Assembly (NCBI RefSeq): GCF_020564355.1
Contig: NZ_JAJCRR010000005.1
Location: forward strand, 186,001-250,000
From: Lachnospira pectinoschiza
GTDB taxonomy: Bacteria > Bacillota > Clostridia > Lachnospirales > Lachnospiraceae
Direction: 5' to 3'
DNA length: 64,000 nucleotides
In this document: positions 20,174 through 29,893 of the stretch, piece after piece
Position numbering within the stretch: position 1 is the stretch's first letter
Layout of the letters: each line of letters opens with the position of its first letter
Position numbers and translations under genes: made by a program
The notes under the pieces: model-generated
Told to the model about the DNA's origin: nothing
Databases searched by the model: none
What the model saw: only the letters and a program-made list of their open reading frames with translations

Positions 20174-20644
20174 GTGCCACGTAAAGGACATACTCAGAAA
20201 AGAGATGTATTAGCAGATCCTATTTACAATAATAAGGTCGTGACAAAGCTTATCAACAACATTATGCTTGATGGTAAGAGAGGAGTTGCCCAGAAGATTG
20301 TATACGGAGCATTTGACAGAGTCGCAGCAAAGACTGAAAGACCTGCTATCGAAGTTTTCGAAGAAGCTATGAACAATATCATGCCAGTTCTTGAAGTTAA
20401 GGCTAGACGTATCGGTGGTGCTACTTATCAGGTACCGATCGAAGTTAAGCCGGACAGAAGACAGGCTTTAGCTCTTCGTTGGATGACAGCTTATTCTCGT
20501 GCAAGAGGCGAGAAGACAATGGAAGAAAGACTTGCAAATGAAATCCTCGATGCTGCAAACAATACAGGATCTTCTGTAAAGAAGAAAGAAGATATGCACA
20601 AGATGGCAGAAGCAAACAAGGCTTTTGCTCATTACAGATTCTAA
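20174..20644 (+). CDS. rpsG: 30S ribosomal protein S7
   Basis: 156 residues from a GTG start at 20174, chosen because AAGGAGGG lies just upstream and the protein then opens (M)[39 protein letters not shown], the family N-terminus. The frame is open further upstream, but nothing there resembles S7. S7 starts assembly of the 30S head. Confidence 0.96.
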   Translation: MPRKGHTQKRDVLADPIYNNKVVTKLINNIMLDGKRGVAQKIVYGAFDRVAAKTERPAIEVFEEAMNNIMPVLEVKARRIGGATYQVPIEVKPDRRQALALRWMTAYSRARGEKTMEERLANEILDAANNTGSSVKKKEDMHKMAEANKAFAHYRF

Positions 20645-20664
20645 TAATATAGGAGGATTTACCG

Positions 20665-22827
20665 ATGGCTGGAAGAGAATATCCATTGGAGAGAACCAGA
20701 AATATTGGTATCATGGCTCATATCGATGCAGGTAAGACTACATTAACAGAGCGTATCCTTTATTATACTGGTGTAAACCACAAAATTGGTGATACTCATG
20801 AAGGTACTGCTACCATGGACTGGATGGCCCAGGAGCAGGAAAGAGGTATCACAATTACTTCAGCTGCTACAACATGTCACTGGACACCGGAAAAAGAAGG
20901 TAAGCCAGATAAGACACAGCCAGAATACCGTATCAACATCATTGATACTCCGGGTCACGTTGACTTCACAGTAGAAGTTGAACGTTCACTTAGAGTTCTT
21001 GATGGTGCTGTAGGTGTGTTCGATGCTCAGAACGGTGTAGAACCGCAGTCAGAGAACGTATGGCGTCAGGCTGATAAATACAATGTACCACGTATGGCTT
21101 TCATGAACAAGATGGATAAGATGGGTGCAGATTTCTTTGGATCATGCAACCAGCTTATAACAAAGCTTGGTAAGAATCCTGTACTTGTACAGATTCCGAT
21201 TGGTAAGGAAGATGAATTTAAGGGTATCATCGACTTATTTGAAATGAAGGCTTATGTCTTCAACGGAGATAAGGGTGATGATATTTCCGTAGGTGAAATT
21301 CCTGATGATTTAAAGGATCAGGCTCAGGAATATCATGACAAGCTCATTGAACAGTGTGCTGAACTTGATGAAGACCTTATGGAAAAGTTCTTTAATGATG
21401 AAGAACTTACAATTCCTGAATTAAAGGCAGCTTTAAGAAAGGGTACTATCGAAGGTACAGCAATTCCTTGTCTTTGCGGTACAGCTTATAAGAACAAGGG
21501 TGTTCAGAAGCTTCTTGATGCAGTTATCGAATACATGCCTGCACCAACAGATATCCCGGATATCACAGGTGTTGATGAAGACGGTAACGAAGTTACAAGA
21601 AAGTCATCTGATGAAGAACCATTCTCAGCTCTTGCATTCAAGATTATGACAGACCCATTCGTTGGTAAGCTGGCATTCTTCAGAGTTTACTCTGGTACAT
21701 TGAACGGTGGTTCATATGTATTAAATGCAAACAAGAACAAGAAGGAAAGAGTTGGCCGTATCCTTCAGATGCATGCTAACAACAGAAAAGAAATTGATAA
21801 GGTTTATTCTGGAGATATCGCAGCTGCTGTAGGTCTGAAGTTCACTGTAACAGGTGATACAATCTGTGACGAACAGCATCCGGTTATCTTAGAGTCAATG
21901 GAATTCCCAGAGCCGGTTATCGAACTTGCTATCGAACCAAAGACTAAGAATGACCAGGGTAAGATGGGTGAAGCTTTAGCAAAGCTTGCTGAAGAAGATC
22001 CGACATTCCGTGCCCACACAGATCAGGAAACCGGTCAGACAATTATCGCAGGTATGGGTGAACTTCATCTTGATATCATCGTAGACAGACTTCTTCGTGA
22101 ATTCAAGGTAGAAGCAAACGTAGGTGCTCCACAGGTTGCTTACAGAGAATGCTTTACAAAGGCAGTTGATGTTGATAGTAAGTATGCTAAGCAGTCAGGT
22201 GGTCGTGGTCAGTATGGTCACTGTAAAGTACGTTTCTCACCACTTGAAGCAAACGTTGATAAGTTCGATGTTGAAACAAAGAATACAGTATTAATCAATG
22301 AGCCTCCGGTACTTTTCTGTGAATCATCAGTAGTTGGTGGTGCTATTCCTAAGGAATACATCCCTTCAGTTGCAGATGGTATCCGTGAAGCCGCTAACTC
22401 AGGTATTTTAGCTGGATTCCCGGTTCTCGGACTTAGAGCAGATATCTATGATGGATCTTACCATGAAGTCGATTCATCAGAAATGGCATTCCACATTGCC
22501 GGTTCTATGGCATTCAAGGATGCTATGGCTAAGGCAGCTCCGGCACTTCTTGAGCCAATCATGAAGGTTGAAGTTACAATGCCGGAAGAATACATGGGTG
22601 ATGTTATCGGTGATATCAACTCTCGTAGAGGACGTATCGAAGGTATGGAAGATATCTCAGGTGGTAAGATGATTAAAGCATTCGTTCCGCTTTCAGAGAT
22701 GTTCGGATATGCTACCGACCTTCGTTCTAAGACACAGGGTCGTGGTAACTACTCTATGTTCTTTGATAAGTATGAACAGGCTCCAAAGTCCGTTCAGGAT
22801 AAGGTTATTGCTTCAAGAGCAAAATAA
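20665..22827 (+). CDS. fusA: Translation elongation factor G
   Basis: 720 residues. GTPase motifs: 'AHIDAGKTT' (G1), 'DTPGHVDF' (G3) and '[10 protein letters not shown]' (G4), followed by the domain II-V layout ('[14 protein letters not shown]', '[13 protein letters not shown]', '[20 protein letters not shown]'). EF-G catalyses ribosomal translocation. It lies 20 bp after rpsG with TAGGAGG. Length is slightly above the usual 690-705 because of small insertions around residues 70-90 and in the G' region. Confidence 0.98.
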   Translation: MAGREYPLERTRNIGIMAHIDAGKTTLTERILYYTGVNHKIGDTHEGTATMDWMAQEQERGITITSAATTCHWTPEKEGKPDKTQPEYRINIIDTPGHVDFTVEVERSLRVLDGAVGVFDAQNGVEPQSENVWRQADKYNVPRMAFMNKMDKMGADFFGSCNQLITKLGKNPVLVQIPIGKEDEFKGIIDLFEMKAYVFNGDKGDDISVGEIPDDLKDQAQEYHDKLIEQCAELDEDLMEKFFNDEELTIPELKAALRKGTIEGTAIPCLCGTAYKNKGVQKLLDAVIEYMPAPTDIPDITGVDEDGNEVTRKSSDEEPFSALAFKIMTDPFVGKLAFFRVYSGTLNGGSYVLNANKNKKERVGRILQMHANNRKEIDKVYSGDIAAAVGLKFTVTGDTICDEQHPVILESMEFPEPVIELAIEPKTKNDQGKMGEALAKLAEEDPTFRAHTDQETGQTIIAGMGELHLDIIVDRLLREFKVEANVGAPQVAYRECFTKAVDVDSKYAKQSGGRGQYGHCKVRFSPLEANVDKFDVETKNTVLINEPPVLFCESSVVGGAIPKEYIPSVADGIREAANSGILAGFPVLGLRADIYDGSYHEVDSSEMAFHIAGSMAFKDAMAKAAPALLEPIMKVEVTMPEEYMGDVIGDINSRRGRIEGMEDISGGKMIKAFVPLSEMFGYATDLRSKTQGRGNYSMFFDKYEQAPKSVQDKVIASRAK

Positions 22828-22843
22828 TCTAATAAAAATATAG

Positions 22844-22872
22844 TTGCAAAATATTTAAAAATGCAATATAAT
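22844..22872 (+). promoter_or_regulatory. Additional promoter for tuf
   Basis: TTGCAA (22844-22849) and TATAAT (22867-22872), 17 bp apart, in the fusA-tuf gap; tuf can thus be transcribed on its own as well as with the operon. Confidence 0.6.
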
Positions 22873-22931
22873 AGATTTTAGCTATGAAACCCCATAAAGG
22901 GTATGAATCATTTTAAGGAGGATTTTAAACA

Positions 22932-24125
22932 ATGGCAAAGGCTAAATTTGAAAGAACTAAACCACATTGTAACATTGGTACAATTGGACACGTAGATCAT
23001 GGTAAGACTACACTTACAGCTGCTATCACAAAGACTCTTCATGAGAGACTTGGTACAGGTGAAGCTGTTGCATTCGAAAATATCGATAAGGCTCCAGAAG
23101 AAAGAGAAAGAGGTATCACAATCTCTACAGCTCACGTTGAATATGAAACAGAAAAGAGACATTACGCTCACGTTGACTGCCCAGGTCATGCCGATTACGT
23201 TAAGAACATGATCACTGGTGCTGCTCAGATGGATGCTGGTATCCTCGTAGTAGCTGCTACAGATGGTGTTATGGCTCAGACAAGAGAACATATCCTTCTT
23301 GCTCGTCAGGTAGGTGTTCCTTACATCGTTGTATTCATGAACAAGTGTGATATGGTTGATGATCCGGAACTTCTTGAATTAGTAGATATGGAAATCAGAG
23401 AACTCCTTAACGAGTATGGCTTCCCAGGCGATGACACACCAATCATCCAGGGTTCAGCTCTTAAGGCTCTTGAAGATCCGAACAGCGAATGGGGCGATAA
23501 GATTCTTGAACTTATGCACACAATCGATGAATATGTTCCAGATCCAGAAAGAGATACAGATAAGCCATTCCTTATGCCAGTAGAAGACGTATTCTCTATC
23601 ACAGGTCGTGGTACTGTTGCTACAGGTAGAGTAGAACGTGGTGTTCTTCATATAAATGAAGAAGTTGAAATCGTTGGTATCCATGATGACATTCGTAAGG
23701 TTGTTGTAACTGGTATCGAAATGTTCAGAAAGCTTCTTGATGAAGCACAGCCAGGTGATAATATTGGTGCACTTCTTAGAGGTGTTCAGAGAGACGAAAT
23801 CCAGAGAGGACAGGTTCTCTGCAAGCCAGGTTCAATTACACCTCATCACAAGTTTACAGCTCAGGTTTACGTATTAACAAAGGACGAAGGTGGACGTCAT
23901 ACTCCATTCTTCAACAACTACAGACCACAGTTCTACTTCAGAACAACTGATGTTACTGGTGTTTGTGAACTTCCAGCTGGTACAGAAATGTGCATGCCTG
24001 GTGATAACGTAGAAATGACAGTTGAACTTATCCACAACGTAGCTATGGAGCAGGGTCTTCGTTTCGCTATCCGTGAAGGTGGACGTACAGTAGGTTCAGG
24101 TGCTGTTGCTACAATCATTGAGTAA
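22932..24125 (+). CDS. tuf: Translation elongation factor Tu
   Basis: 397 residues. It carries 'GHVDHGKTT', '[15 protein letters not shown]', 'NKCDMVDD' and the domain II/III sequences '[13 protein letters not shown]' and '[12 protein letters not shown]'. It delivers aminoacyl-tRNA to the ribosome. It is last in the str operon, with a strong terminator downstream and an AAGGAGG site upstream. Confidence 0.98.
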   Translation: MAKAKFERTKPHCNIGTIGHVDHGKTTLTAAITKTLHERLGTGEAVAFENIDKAPEERERGITISTAHVEYETEKRHYAHVDCPGHADYVKNMITGAAQMDAGILVVAATDGVMAQTREHILLARQVGVPYIVVFMNKCDMVDDPELLELVDMEIRELLNEYGFPGDDTPIIQGSALKALEDPNSEWGDKILELMHTIDEYVPDPERDTDKPFLMPVEDVFSITGRGTVATGRVERGVLHINEEVEIVGIHDDIRKVVVTGIEMFRKLLDEAQPGDNIGALLRGVQRDEIQRGQVLCKPGSITPHHKFTAQVYVLTKDEGGRHTPFFNNYRPQFYFRTTDVTGVCELPAGTEMCMPGDNVEMTVELIHNVAMEQGLRFAIREGGRTVGSGAVATIIE

Positions 24126-24166
24126 TTTTATTGGTTGATGTACTCAGTATTTATACAGTAAATTTA

Positions 24167-24200
24167 AAGGCTTCCGGGATTTTCCCGGAAGCCTTTTTTT
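24167..24200 (+). terminator. Terminator after tuf
   Basis: A 13 bp perfect stem, AAGGCTTCCGGGA (24167-24179) with TCCCGGAAGCCTT (24183-24195), followed by T residues. It lies between convergent genes and has a shorter T tract on the other strand, so it may serve both. Confidence 0.9.
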
Positions 24201-24231
24201 GGCTTGCTCAGCCATTTATATTCTTAAATTT

Positions 24232-26250
24232 TTACCACCACTTCTCACGGTAAGAGTACTCTCCACGGTAATTAGAAGCGTTATAATCAGGATATTTGAA
24301 AGGTGCATATACATCATCTTTAGGTGCATCATCCTGTGTATATATGTACATTGAATCATAATCCCATGTCACAATTTCATCACGGGCATCGCCGTAGAGA
24401 TTTACAGCTTCTGCACACATGGTAGGATGACCGTCATCAGGGAACTTAACAACCTGAATACCTCTGCCATCAATCATTCCACCGCGCTCTACATCAGCAT
24501 TAAGAAGAATGAAGTCCTGACCGTCACCAGTCCAGTTTACAGGTGTTAAAAGATTACCATTAAGCTCATTTTCCATTTCCCATAACTGGTTACCTTCGCT
24601 GTCATAGAAATATATAATTCCCTGATGTCCCCAGAAATTAACAACAACCATTTCATAACCTGGGCGGTCAGGAAGGTAATTAGCGAGACTGACACGCTGT
24701 GCATGACCTATGCCATCCTTTTTGAGAAGTTTTCCGTTAAAATCAGATATCAGGAAGCCTTCCTTTCCCGCAACGCAGGCAAAGAATTTAGTGCCTTTAT
24801 GTGGACCGGATTCGAATCTTCCTGGAACAATTTCATCAATGTGGTCTTCATTAACAGGCATAGTCCACATCTTGTTACCGTGGCAGTCAAGCATGTTATA
24901 ACCTACCAGAAGTTCATCATGCCCATCCCCGTTAATATCAATCGCAAAAGGAAAATGCCCGGTATTCTTATCACTCTGGAAATGCCACATAACCTCCAGG
25001 TCATCGTTAAGTGCATACACCCTGCAATAACGATCCTTAATAAGAATATCACGTGGCTTATCAAGACCACGGAAATTGCATATACGCATACCGTCAGGGT
25101 TAATTCTGTCAAAAGCATAGATTTTATCAGGAACACCGATAATCGTTCCATCCTCTTCTGTTGTGGAGAAAGGTGTTCTGGTGCGTTTCTTGACTTCACC
25201 TGTTCTGCCATCAAGAATAAGGACTTCAAAATTCTTGGCGGTTATAACCTCGTCAAAACCATCACCATCAATATCATATATCTGCATAGGCATGTCAGCT
25301 GATATAGTGCCAATGTCGTGATTATTGGTTGGTTCACCGTGCTGCCATAAAATATTGCCGTCAAGGTCAAATGCGGTGAGACAGCTGATGGTTCCATAAG
25401 CATCACGGTTTACTCTTTTCTGGCACTGTGCCATAACCATCTGGTATTCGCCGTTGCCAAGCAGATGACCAAAACGAAGCTGCCTTCCGGTGCCGCAGCC
25501 ATTGAGGTCAATCTTCTTAAGAAGCTTCATCTTAGGATAATGCGCCTGCGCATTTTCACATTCAGCTTTATAAGCATTTCTTGCAGCATCAATAGAAGCA
25601 GCAGTACTTTCAGAAGTAGTAACATTTACAAAACCAAACTGTGCAGGAATCGTTGCTGTAATGGCAATTTTGCCACCCTGTACGGCATATTCAGTGTCAA
25701 TGTCAAAATAGACCTTATCATCAACGCTGCATATAACATGGCTGCCTTTAATTTCTGCTTTAAGGATATAAGTATCGTCACAGTTGTAGTTGAAAGCTAC
25801 AGAATCAAGAATAGTAACCTCTTCCTTGTGACGGTATTCAACTCTCAGTTCATGTTCTTCAAAAACAAGGACAAGAAGATTAGCAGAGTTCTGACAACAA
25901 AAACCAATGCCGGCATTACCCCATTTGGTAGTAAACATACGGACACTTGCAGTTATAGTATAATCGCGCCAGAATCTGTCGCCGCTTGTAAGCATAGGAA
26001 AAGTCCGGTGGGGCTTGTCATTGCGGATACGCATCTGCTCCATAAAATGTTTTCCATTATATTCAGAAATAATCCAGGAAGCTCCCTGACCGTTATAAGT
26101 GTGGTTGCATACCGGGTCATGCCATTTACCATAATATCCGGGATAATGGATAAAATGATACTCACCCATTGCCGAATGATTCTTATCATAAGGGAATTCA
26201 CCAATGGGAAAATCAGAGAAATCTTCATCAAGTAAAATAAAATCTGCCAT
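24232..26250 (-). CDS. Large cytoplasmic FG-GAP/beta-propeller protein, possibly polysaccharide lyase-related
   Basis: 672 residues from ATG 26250, which has GGAGG upstream; the frame extends four codons further through that site. No signal peptide is seen. Residues 1-220 look like a concanavalin-type beta-sandwich ('TITASVRMFTTKWGNAGIGFCCQ', 'YILKAEIKGSHVICSVDDKVYFD'). Residues 250-640 hold repeated calcium-loop blades of FG-GAP/VCBS type: 'YDIDGDGFDEVI', 'AIDINGDGHDELLVG', 'NWTGDGQDFILL' and 'NLYGDARDEIVTWD'. The blades resemble the propeller of PL11 rhamnogalacturonan lyases, but I see no certain catalytic site, so an enzyme role in intracellular oligosaccharide breakdown is inference. A CcpA-like site lies upstream. 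No transporter gene adjoins it. Confidence 0.6.
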   Translation of the reverse strand: MADFILLDEDFSDFPIGEFPYDKNHSAMGEYHFIHYPGYYGKWHDPVCNHTYNGQGASWIISEYNGKHFMEQMRIRNDKPHRTFPMLTSGDRFWRDYTITASVRMFTTKWGNAGIGFCCQNSANLLVLVFEEHELRVEYRHKEEVTILDSVAFNYNCDDTYILKAEIKGSHVICSVDDKVYFDIDTEYAVQGGKIAITATIPAQFGFVNVTTSESTAASIDAARNAYKAECENAQAHYPKMKLLKKIDLNGCGTGRQLRFGHLLGNGEYQMVMAQCQKRVNRDAYGTISCLTAFDLDGNILWQHGEPTNNHDIGTISADMPMQIYDIDGDGFDEVITAKNFEVLILDGRTGEVKKRTRTPFSTTEEDGTIIGVPDKIYAFDRINPDGMRICNFRGLDKPRDILIKDRYCRVYALNDDLEVMWHFQSDKNTGHFPFAIDINGDGHDELLVGYNMLDCHGNKMWTMPVNEDHIDEIVPGRFESGPHKGTKFFACVAGKEGFLISDFNGKLLKKDGIGHAQRVSLANYLPDRPGYEMVVVNFWGHQGIIYFYDSEGNQLWEMENELNGNLLTPVNWTGDGQDFILLNADVERGGMIDGRGIQVVKFPDDGHPTMCAEAVNLYGDARDEIVTWDYDSMYIYTQDDAPKDDVYAPFKYPDYNASNYRGEYSYREKWW

Positions 26251-26448
26251 AATAACCTCCATTCTTAAAAAGAAATAATAAAATGGTACATTGCCGCATT
26301 CTTGGTATATAAATAATATCTAACGAAGCAAATCATATACTGATTATAGGTCGTTTATAGAGAAAATGTTACTGATTTTTTACATATTTTTGAGATTTTG
26401 GAAGATTTCGTGCAGTTTTTTGCAGCTATAAATACAATGTGAATATAA

Positions 26449-26462
26449 TGAAAGCGTTTTAA
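26449..26462. promoter_or_regulatory. cre-like catabolite control site in a 341 bp intergenic region
   Basis: TGAAAGCGTTTTAA matches the CcpA consensus TGWAANCGNTNWCA at 13 of 14 positions. It lies about 200 bp upstream of the minus-strand beta-propeller gene and 130 bp before the plus-strand gene fragment at 26592. The remainder of 26251-26591 is AT-rich without other features that I can name. Confidence 0.35.
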
Positions 26463-26591
26463 GAAGCAAGATATAAGATTCTATTGTCCCACTTCATGAA
26501 TAATGTTAAAATAATACTAAATACAATTTAAATCGTGCAGTGGGGAAGCAGATTTAAGATATAAATAACATTTAGAAAGCGGAAATAATAT

Positions 26592-26850
26592 ATGAAAAAA
26601 AGAAAAGTGTTTTTAAAAGATATTATCGCACAATCTCCTGAAAAAGAGTATGGACAGCTGTATGCAGATATTATGCTTGAACTCTCACAGGGAACGCTGG
26701 CACCGGTCCGCAGTGCAGGAACGAATGGTAAAAAGCCGGCGCTTCCCGTGGCATTCTGGGAGTATGTGAAAGAGCCGGATTACGGTGATGTCAGTGAAAA
26801 GCTGGATTTTAAGCTGCATCCGCTTCTTCATACAACGTATTACCGGAAAC
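26592..26850 (+). pseudogene. N-terminal fragment of an unrecognised gene, joined out of frame to an ATPase remnant
   Basis: The first ~85 residues ('VFLKDIIAQSPEKEYGQLYADIMLELSQGTLAPVRSAGTNGKKPALP...') look like a genuine protein N-terminus with AGAAAGCGGAAAT upstream. The frame then gives poor sequence and stops at 26888. From about 26845 a different frame carries the coiled-coil start of the next entry. This suggests a deletion that fused two neighbouring genes. The sequence has a vague likeness to proteins encoded beside condensin-like ATPases, but I cannot name the family. Confidence 0.5.
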
Positions 26851-28096
26851 AATTACGGATACAGATTTTAAAGAACGTATACAGCTGAAAAAATATGAGG
26901 TACAGTCGATTGAAAAAGCATTAAAAAATCTGGAAAACAAAAAAAATCAGCTGGAGGTTCAGGCAGGAAGTGTATCCGAATATGCAGATGAACCGGTGTC
27001 AGCTTCACCGGAGGAACAGGAACAAATCAGACAGCAGATTCCGGATATTGAAACCGTAGAGGCACAGGAACTTACCCGGTATCAGAAGACGGTAAAAAGA
27101 AATCTGCTAACGGCACTGTCCCGGTTAAAGGATGAGCAGAACCGTCTGGCAGAAGAAATCCGTTCAATTGCAGCAAAAGATATTTATGCAGAAGATTATT
27201 TTAAGAAAACATTTGACAGTCTGTTGACACAGACTGCCAGTCCAAAGAATCTGGCAGAGCAGTATGCCGTGAATAAGGCTTCGTATGAGAGCCAGCTGGA
27301 AAAACTTAAAATTGATCTTGCAAGCATTGACAATGAACAAAAAAACATTGAAGAAATGTTTTTAGAATACGTGCGCAGTGTTAATGCGAATATTGCAATG
27401 ATTGATAAAAATTCAACAATCAGCGTGCGCGGCAGAAACATTAAAATGTTAAAAATCCAGGTAGCAGACTGGGAAAGCGAACAGGAACATTTCCGTATGA
27501 AACTGCACGATTATTTTGAGCAGGTGATACAAAATGGTCTTGATACGATTGATAAGAATGAAAATCTGAATGAATTTTTGGGAAATGTCATTACAACAAA
27601 AAGACTGTATGATGATACTGTGGGTATCGGCAGTGTAAAAATTAAGCTGTATAAGATTGAAGCGGAACGTGAAGTCCCGATTACATGGGCAGAGGTATCA
27701 GCCAATTCCGGCGGCGAGGGTTTTTTATCAGCGTTTGTGATTCTGACCTGTCTGCTTAGTTATATGCGGCGGGATGAGAGTGATTTGTTTACCACGGGAG
27801 AGGAAGGCAAGGTGCTGATTATGGATAATCCGTTTGCACAGACCAATGCGGAACATCTGCTGAAACCACTGATGGAGATGGCAAAGAAAATGAATACGCA
27901 GCTCATCTGCCTGTCAGGACTTGGCGGCGATTCCATCTATAACCGCTTTGACAATATTTATGTGTTAAAACTTATGGATTCAAGTATCAGAAGCGGCGCA
28001 TGGCGCATGGAAGCCAGCCATATCAAAGGCGAACCGGTGAAGCGGATGGTACTGTCAGAATTCAGGGTGGAAGAGAGGGAACAAGATTGGAAATGA
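26846..28096 (+). pseudogene. C-terminal half of an SMC/SbcC-like ABC ATPase
   Basis: The frame is open from about 26820 to 28096 without a proper start (first usable GTG 26996). Residues of the GTG frame: coiled coil at about 20-150 ('ENKKNQLE' precedes; 'LKDEQNRLAEEIRSIAAKD'); ABC signature 'NSGGEGFLSAFVILTCLLSYM' at about 237; Walker B 'KVLIMDNPFAQTN' at about 267; and a D-loop/H-loop region 'TQLICLSGLGGDSIYNRFDNIYVLKL'. The Walker A half is missing, so it cannot hydrolyse ATP on its own. Such ATPases occur in condensin-like anti-plasmid systems (Wadjet/Mks) and DNA repair; a Wadjet relic is possible but unproven. Confidence 0.65.
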
Positions 28097-28335
28097 AGGT
28101 ACAGGAAGTAAAACAATCACTGGAAACAGCATTTATAGATGGGACAATAAATTCTAATTTGGCATATCAACCGGAGTTTATTTCTAATGATTATAAGCAG
28201 GGAAAGAAAGTGCTTGTTTCATTAGAAAAGGAATTAAAAAAATGTGATGAAAATTCCAATTTTACCTGGATATGCCCTTTATCCGTCCGGGATTTGTTGT
28301 GGGTAATACTGTGGCAATTCATAAACGTGGAATAA
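28093..28335 (+). pseudogene. Truncated N-terminus of a PLD-nuclease/DUF3427-type helicase
   Basis: It starts at ATG 28093, overlapping the previous stop codon (ATGA). About 57 residues ('VKQSLETAFIDGTINSNLAYQPEFISNDYKQGKKVLVSLEKELKKCDE') match the opening of large phospholipase-D/SF2 helicase proteins. Homology ends at about 28265, where a different AT-poor coding frame begins; the remainder to 28335 is out-of-frame readthrough. The normal protein is about 900-1000 residues. The ATGA overlap shows that helicase and ATPase were once in one operon. Confidence 0.5.
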
Positions 28336-29498
28336 CTGATTTTCAGATGAAGTATTACCGCAGAATCTATCAGGCGAGAATGGTGGAACAGCGCCGATTT
28401 GATAAGCATTCTGCATATCTTGCGAAAGAATTGGAGCGTATGAACCAGTTGCAGGAACAGTACCTGTTTCTTGTGGATAACAATATCAAAACTGTAGAGG
28501 GACTTGTGACTTATCAGGTTCTGGGAGAGCGGGATGTAGAGAAAATCTCTGAACGTCAGCAGGACTTGTATCAGCAGAACAGAGCAAGAAAACGCGCTTG
28601 CAAAACAGAGGAGGATATTCGTGATTATCAGATCTGGCATATGGGAGCATAGGAGAAATTGGATGAACTTAAGGCGGAGAAGAAGGCAATTAATAAGAAA
28701 CTGAAGATTGCTGAAGGGTGTGTAGAAGAGTATAAGAAGTTTTCAATGTTGGATTTTTCAACTATTGAGGATGAGATTCGTAATTCAATAGAAGTGCCGG
28801 AGTATCCGTATGCGGAGGAGAAAAATATTGCGTTATCTGTTAATGATGCAGTGTCTGATATGGAAGATATTTCAGTAATGAATGAATCAGAGGATTATGA
28901 TATTTCGTTAGGCGCAGAGGTATGTGAACAGATTTCAGCAGAAGATACCATGGATGCCACAGTAGGAGTTGGTGGCGAAGCGAATATTATGGAGGAATAT
29001 GCTGATGATCGGTCAGATGATAAAGGCGGATATGAGGCGTATAAAAAGATGACACCTTTGGAAAAGGCTCAGATGTATGGATTCGGGGAACTAAAGAGTT
29101 ACGACACAGTTAGGTCAGTTGTACAGATGAAGTTTCTGGACATGGGGCATATTGCAGATGTGGATGAACTTCTGGAAGAGACGGATTTGATTAATAAGGG
29201 CATGTGTGAATTGGTTGTCAAAAACAAGACAGAAGAGGTGTTGGATGAGATTAAACAGCGGGGAATTGCTTTTGATGATTTGTCTGTTATCGAAAAGGCA
29301 AGGATGCTACAGTTTCAGCCGGACAATAATTCATACAATATTCAGCTGTACAGTGCTGTTTGCAAGGCATGTGGAGTGGATACTTCTGATGAGGATAAGA
29401 TATTTGAAGATTATCAGGCTATTTATGAAAAGACATTGGAGATGAAGCAAGAACAGGTCATTGGAAGAAATGATGGAGACAGAGAGAGGGCACGATAG
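28272..29498 (+). pseudogene. Relaxase/mobilisation protein C-terminal remnant with in-frame stop
   Basis: One reading frame runs from about 28250 to 29498 and is broken only by TAG at 28650-28652. The first part ('GITDFQMKYYRRIYQARMVEQRRFDKHSAYLAKELERMNQLQEQYLFLVDNNIKTVEGL') and the part after the stop ('LDELKAEKKAINKKLKIAEG') look like the helical C-terminal region of conjugative-element relaxases. That region follows a nuclease domain, which is absent here. It is therefore a leftover of an integrated mobilisable element and explains how the island arrived. A late 'TPLEKAQMYGFGELKSYDTV' segment recurs as 'SVIEKARMLQF', a duplicated motif. Confidence 0.6.
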
Positions 29499-29657
29499 CG
29501 TGCCCCTGTTTAGTTTATTGAGTAATAAATCTTAAAATAAAACTTTCTCCCGGGAAATGTTGACTTTATAAATATAAAGGTTTTGATGGAAAAATTATGC
29601 GCCATGTGTTACAATAAATATGATACTTTGCTTATGAATCGAAGAAAGGGTAAAGGA

Positions 29658-29864
29658 ATGAAAACATCGTACAACAATTTATGGAAAATGCTAATTGACA
29701 GAAATATGCAAAAAAAAGACCTGATTGATAAATTAGGAATAAGCTCCACTACAATTGCAAAAATGGGAAAGGGTGATAAGGTTTCACTTGATGTATTGGA
29801 AAGAATATGTGCATATTTTGATTGCAATATAGGTGATGTTATTAGTTTTGAAAAAGAAGATTAG
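29658..29864 (+). CDS. XRE/Cro-family HTH controller protein
   Basis: 68 residues from ATG 29658 (TAAAGGA upstream); the frame extends to 29583 without a better site. The fold is a single Cro/C1 HTH: 'LWKMLIDRNMQKKDLIDKLGISSTTIAKMGKGDKVSLDVLERICAYFDCNIGDVI'. It lies 29 bp before the C5 methyltransferase, the usual place of a restriction-modification controller. A GC-rich palindrome-like block (TCTCCCGGGAAA, 29547-29558) in the AT-rich upstream region could be its operator; that is inference. Confidence 0.85.
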   Translation: MKTSYNNLWKMLIDRNMQKKDLIDKLGISSTTIAKMGKGDKVSLDVLERICAYFDCNIGDVISFEKED

Positions 29865-29893
29865 AATAATGTTGAAAGGATATTACTAAATAA

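Noticed and set aside
24625..26235. Two long plus-strand frames (225 and 256 residues) opposite the beta-propeller gene
   Set aside because: Low-complexity products without family resemblance, no ribosome sites, and the minus-strand frame has clear repeat motifs over its whole length.
28000..28092. Start of the helicase fragment placed at 28000
   Set aside because: This would lie within the ATPase coding frame; homology begins at ATG 28093 with an ATGA overlap.
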